Below are positions 13,720-16,485 of a stretch of DNA of 16,485 nt, piece after piece. The number at the start of each line of letters is the position of its first letter. The first letter of the stretch is position 1. The notes under the pieces are model-generated. The model did no database searches. It saw nothing but the letters and a program-made list of their open reading frames with translations, and was not told the DNA's origin. A program made the translations under genes and the position numbers. This DNA is from Methanosarcinales archaeon (GTDB lineage: Archaea; Halobacteriota; Syntropharchaeia; Alkanophagales; Methanospirareceae). Location: contig JAODGF010000048.1 of the NCBI GenBank assembly GCA_025464645.1, positions 1 through 16,485 on the forward strand, written 5' to 3'.

Positions 13720-15998
13720 TTAGGCTTCCAGGTTGAAGCGGGAGAACCCAAAATCTCAACCGTTGCTGCGTTCTTAAACTCTTTATCTTTGCCTCCATTG
13801 CTTCTCGCTATTATGTCAATATAATAAGTACCTGGTTCTACCGAGTAGGTACTCCATGTTCCAGTATAAACTCCATCCATGTTAAAATCTGTAAGCATAA
13901 CTGTGAACACTTTTTCCTCTCCCTCTTTGTGTAGATGCATAGAAGCGGTTGCAAACATCGGGCGTGGATAAATAGGTATTTTTGCCGATATCTTTATCTT
14001 CTCTCCTTTAAATCCTGAAGTCGGAGACACTATTACGATGCTATCTTCATCTGATGTATTTGATGTTGAAACAACCGATTTGGTTTTGTCTATATGCCCC
14101 TGACCAGATTTGCTTAAAACCATCTTCACTGCTGATTCTACGTCCACAACTCCATACCCGTATGTTTTATCCGGACCTGTCTGCCCTTTATCTTCAGCAC
14201 ACTCGAGCAGGACAGATTTTATTTCAGAAGGCTTTAGATTTGGGTTGCATTCGAATAGCAATGCCGCAGCACCTGCAACTTCCGGTGTTGCCATTGATGT
14301 CCCGCTCAGTGTGATATATTGATCAGAATTTGCCTTCGCTGCTGTAACTTGAACACCAACGGCGCATAAGTCGGGCTTAAGCCTCTCATCTGAAGTATTC
14401 CCGCGTGCAGAAAATGAGGCTGCTTTTCCATTATCGTCAACTGCACCAACGGTGATTACCTTTTTTGCACAACCCGGTATTCCAACCGTGTCATTTCCCG
14501 GACCGGTATTCCCCGCTGCAACGCATACTACGAGCCCTGCATCTACCGCGGTATCACACGCTTCCTCTAAAGGAGTAGAGCCATCGCTATTTATTCCCGC
14601 GCCCAGGCTCAACGAAATCACTTTAATATTGTATTTCTCTTTCTCCTGCACACACCATTCTATTCCTGAGATCACATCTGAGATATAGCCGCTACCACGA
14701 GAATCCAGTACTTTCACTCCCACCAGCTCAGCACCAGGAGCAACGCCAACGTATTTTGACCCTCCTCCAGTACCCGCTGCTATGGCTGCACAGTGTGTTC
14801 CATGCCCATTATCATCGTAACACTTATCCCTACTATTCACAAAATCTTTAAACGCAATTACTTTGGGATCGTTTGTTGAAGGATCGTCATCCAAATCGTC
14901 TAAACATGCGTGATTTGCATCAATCCCTGTGTCAATTACTGCAATCGTGACCCCGTCTCCCCTTATCCTTTCCCCTGCTCCTGTTCCTGTTACAACTCCG
15001 TTTGCTTTTATCTCGGCAAGAGCGGAATCTAAGAGTGTATGTACCCTCTTATCCTCATAAACCATCTCTACTCCAGAAAGGTTCGATATAGCAGCTAAAT
15101 TCACCGCAGATGTCCTCATTGCACAACCATTTAATATATCAAAGGACGCCTTCACCTCACCAAAAGGAGCGTATCTATTGGAAGAGTATTTCTTATCATG
15201 CATTACGATTATATCTATGCTCCTGTCCTTATCATCCAAAATCCTCTCCAGAGAATCCTCTATCTTATTCACGTTCTTATCAAGCGGGTTGCTTATCTTT
15301 ACCGCTGTTGCGTTCTCGACCTTCTCCTCGTTTCCCTTTTTGTCCCTTGCGGTTATGTCTATGAAATACATCCCGGGATCTACGAAGTAGGTATTCCAGA
15401 TTGCTGTGTAGTATCCCTCAGAACGAACCATTGGAATCTTCCTGCTGTAACCCTGAAGTTTTATTTGCGCCCACACCATTCCCAAGCCAGAGGGGTCAGA
15501 TACATTTGCAGATATTTTTACTGGCGTTCCGGGAATAGTTGAATTTGGAGTTACAGTAATATTAGAAATCGCAGGACCTTCTTCATCCACAATAACCTCG
15601 ACAGTTGCTACGTCTTCTAACTCCGTCTCCCTTCTATCCCGGTCAGTTGCAACGATGTCAATGTGATATATCCCACGTTCCGCAGAGAAAGTATGCCATC
15701 TCCCTTTGTATCTCCCCGTTTTATCGCTAAGCTTGCTAAGCTCGCTAAGCATCGGGATTTTTATTATCTCCTCCTTATCCCGCTTTAACTCGGCAGTCAC
15801 ATACATCACGCCTGAAGTGGCAGATACATCCGCGGCAATCTCAATAGTCGTATCTGTATAAGCTTTCGTTGGGCTCACACTGACATTTGAAATATTAATT
15901 CCCGCAGATGCTGCTCCGGAAAACAACAATATCAGGACTAAGGCTGCTACTGCAATTACGCTTATCCGCACTTTCCCCCTTTTCAATTCCCCCGGCAT
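13707..15998 (-). CDS. Secreted subtilisin-like serine protease (S8) with Ig-like repeats
   Basis: 763 residues, exported. A Lys/Arg start and hydrophobic core ending FSGAASA (about 9-32) form a signal peptide. Two Ig-like repeats follow (about 34-137 and 142-236), each with a VSP/TPN start, a GxYxxxW strand and a Y-x-IDI-x-A-x-D end. Then come a propeptide-like segment (about 260-323) and the S8 domain (about 345-630) with an intact triad: Asp356 in AVIDTGID, His399 in GHGTHCAA, Ser568 in SGTSMATPEVAG, and oxyanion Asn497 in AAGNTG. A third repeat (about 652-750) ends the protein. There is no C-terminal membrane anchor or PGF-CTERM motif, so it is probably released or held by its repeats. 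Internal repeats before the propeptide are an uncommon order. The start has no ribosome site but the signal peptide fits it. The cofG start overlaps its 3' end. Confidence 0.93.
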   Translation of the reverse strand: MPGELKRGKVRISVIAVAALVLILLFSGAASAGINISNVSVSPTKAYTDTTIEIAADVSATSGVMYVTAELKRDKEEIIKIPMLSELSKLSDKTGRYKGRWHTFSAERGIYHIDIVATDRDRRETELEDVATVEVIVDEEGPAISNITVTPNSTIPGTPVKISANVSDPSGLGMVWAQIKLQGYSRKIPMVRSEGYYTAIWNTYFVDPGMYFIDITARDKKGNEEKVENATAVKISNPLDKNVNKIEDSLERILDDKDRSIDIIVMHDKKYSSNRYAPFGEVKASFDILNGCAMRTSAVNLAAISNLSGVEMVYEDKRVHTLLDSALAEIKANGVVTGTGAGERIRGDGVTIAVIDTGIDANHACLDDLDDDPSTNDPKVIAFKDFVNSRDKCYDDNGHGTHCAAIAAGTGGGSKYVGVAPGAELVGVKVLDSRGSGYISDVISGIEWCVQEKEKYNIKVISLSLGAGINSDGSTPLEEACDTAVDAGLVVCVAAGNTGPGNDTVGIPGCAKKVITVGAVDDNGKAASFSARGNTSDERLKPDLCAVGVQVTAAKANSDQYITLSGTSMATPEVAGAAALLFECNPNLKPSEIKSVLLECAEDKGQTGPDKTYGYGVVDVESAVKMVLSKSGQGHIDKTKSVVSTSNTSDEDSIVIVSPTSGFKGEKIKISAKIPIYPRPMFATASMHLHKEGEEKVFTVMLTDFNMDGVYTGTWSTYSVEPGTYYIDIIARSNGGKDKEFKNAATVEILGSPASTWKPKWCF

Positions 15999-15999
15999 A

Positions 16000-16034
16000 T
16001 AAAAATAAAAAAGAGAAATAAAAAATAAAAAATT
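16000..16034 (-). terminator. T-rich terminator and AT-rich gap between the two repeat-protein genes
   Basis: On the minus strand the stop of the upstream gene is followed by several runs of five or six T, an archaeal-type intrinsic terminator. The same stretch is the only gap before the protease gene (ATG at 15998). A TATA-like TTTTTATAT abuts that ATG, too close to be its promoter, so the protease may be read through from upstream. Confidence 0.45.
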
Positions 16035-16485
16035 TTACGATATTATCTCTATCTCCCTTATATTCCTCTCTAAAGCCTCGTTACCCCGACTATCGGTTGC
16101 ACCTATATCAACAGAATATGTTCCCGCTTCGGTAAAGATCATCGTGTGCCATGTTCCAGCGTAAACACCCTCCTCTCCGCCTTCTGGTGACATAAAGATA
16201 GTTATCACAGTTTCTCCATCTTTGTTAACGATTGCCCTAACCCACCTCACTCCTGAAGGATCCGAGACATGCGCAGAGATATTTATTGAAGTTCCAGGAG
16301 GTGCACGATTTGGACTTACAGTTACATCAGAGATAGCTGGACCTTCGCTGTCAACAGGTATCAGAACATCAGGTGCCGCTGCTAATGCCTCATTACCTCT
16401 ATTGTCTGTTGCACTTATCTCAATACTATAAATACCACCCTCGGTATAAATCATTGTACGCCAGGTTCCCGTATAAATCCCGTCT
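16035..16485 (-). CDS. C-terminal part of a repeat-containing surface or secreted protein (runs off the right edge)
   Basis: Open from the window edge to the stop at 16035, about 149 residues. It holds the end of one Ig-like repeat (GIYTGTWRTMIYTEGGIYSIEISATDN in type, positions at the edge) and one complete repeat (SEGPAISDVTVSPN through GVYAGTWHT and YSVDIGATDSRGNEA), of the same kind as those in the protease just downstream. It ends shortly after the last repeat (NIREIEIIS), with no anchor. The N-terminus is outside the window, so I cannot tell whether it is another protease. Any start at the ATG at 16452-16454 would be internal to a repeat and is unlikely. Confidence 0.85.
   Translation of the reverse strand, partial: DGIYTGTWRTMIYTEGGIYSIEISATDNRGNEALAAAPDVLIPVDSEGPAISDVTVSPNRAPPGTSINISAHVSDPSGVRWVRAIVNKDGETVITIFMSPEGGEEGVYAGTWHTMIFTEAGTYSVDIGATDSRGNEALERNIREIEIIS

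Noticed and set aside
14054..15542. Plus-strand ORFs of 66-114 codons in the protease region
   Set aside because: They are antisense to the S8 protease, whose triad and domain order are clear.

Overview
The window comes from an ANME-1 archaeon (Ca. Methanophagales, anaerobic methane oxidisers). The main evidence is the partial 16S rRNA gene at the left edge (minus strand). It carries archaeal signatures (a GGTTGATCC-type 5' end, GTGCCAGCCGCCGCGGTAA) and, at 492-509, an exact match to the ANME1-350 FISH probe target as I remember that probe. Other archaeal traits agree: a tRNA-Tyr interrupted by a BHB intron, TTTATATA-type promoters, CobY instead of CobU, an M42 TET-type aminopeptidase and the F420 gene cofG.

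Layout. 1-857 (-): 5' part of the 16S gene, with a hairpin-rich leader to about 1061. 1068-3809 (-): malic enzyme, cobY and cobS; the last two are adjacent late steps of cobalamin nucleotide-loop assembly. 3910-6065 (+): stomatin/SPFH protein and moeA. cobS and the stomatin gene diverge around one palindromic TATA-like box, and a perfect 13-bp hairpin covers the moeA start codon. 6087-6206 (+): tRNA-Tyr with a 46-nt intron and a promoter inside the end of moeA. 6239-7617 (+): M42 aminopeptidase overlapping an unrecognised 112-residue gene. 7743-8317 (-): winged-helix regulator followed by a very short FdhD-like protein, convergent with the previous block across a hairpin with T tracts on both strands. 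8357-9277 (+): ADP-ribosylglycohydrolase, divergent from the regulator. 9301-9839 (+): remnant of a DUF234-type archaeal ATPase that has lost its middle. 9888-11318 (+): ArsR-type regulator with a DUF4430-like C-terminal domain, then a PflX-like radical SAM protein. 11433-11766: an orphan hicB with a 23-codon stump of hicA, and an opposing small antitoxin-like ORF, apparently a decayed toxin-antitoxin site. 11865-12656 (+): metallo-beta-lactamase-fold hydrolase, convergent with cofG (12661-13719, -). 13707-16485 (-): a secreted subtilisin-like protease with Ig-like repeats, and the 3' end of an upstream gene built from the same repeat.

Functionally this is mostly housekeeping and cofactor metabolism expected of a methane-oxidising archaeon (corrinoid, F420, molybdopterin). 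Accessory pieces lie between about 7.6 and 11.8 kb, where degraded genes and small regulators concentrate, and at the right edge, where there is a cell-surface/secreted repeat family. I found no CRISPR array, intact insertion sequence or complete new defence system. The most unusual signals are the FdhD-like mini-gene with a possible frameshift next to the regulator/ADP-ribosylglycohydrolase divergon, the ArsR-DUF4430 fusion with an overlapping upstream mini-ORF, and the hairpin on the moeA start.
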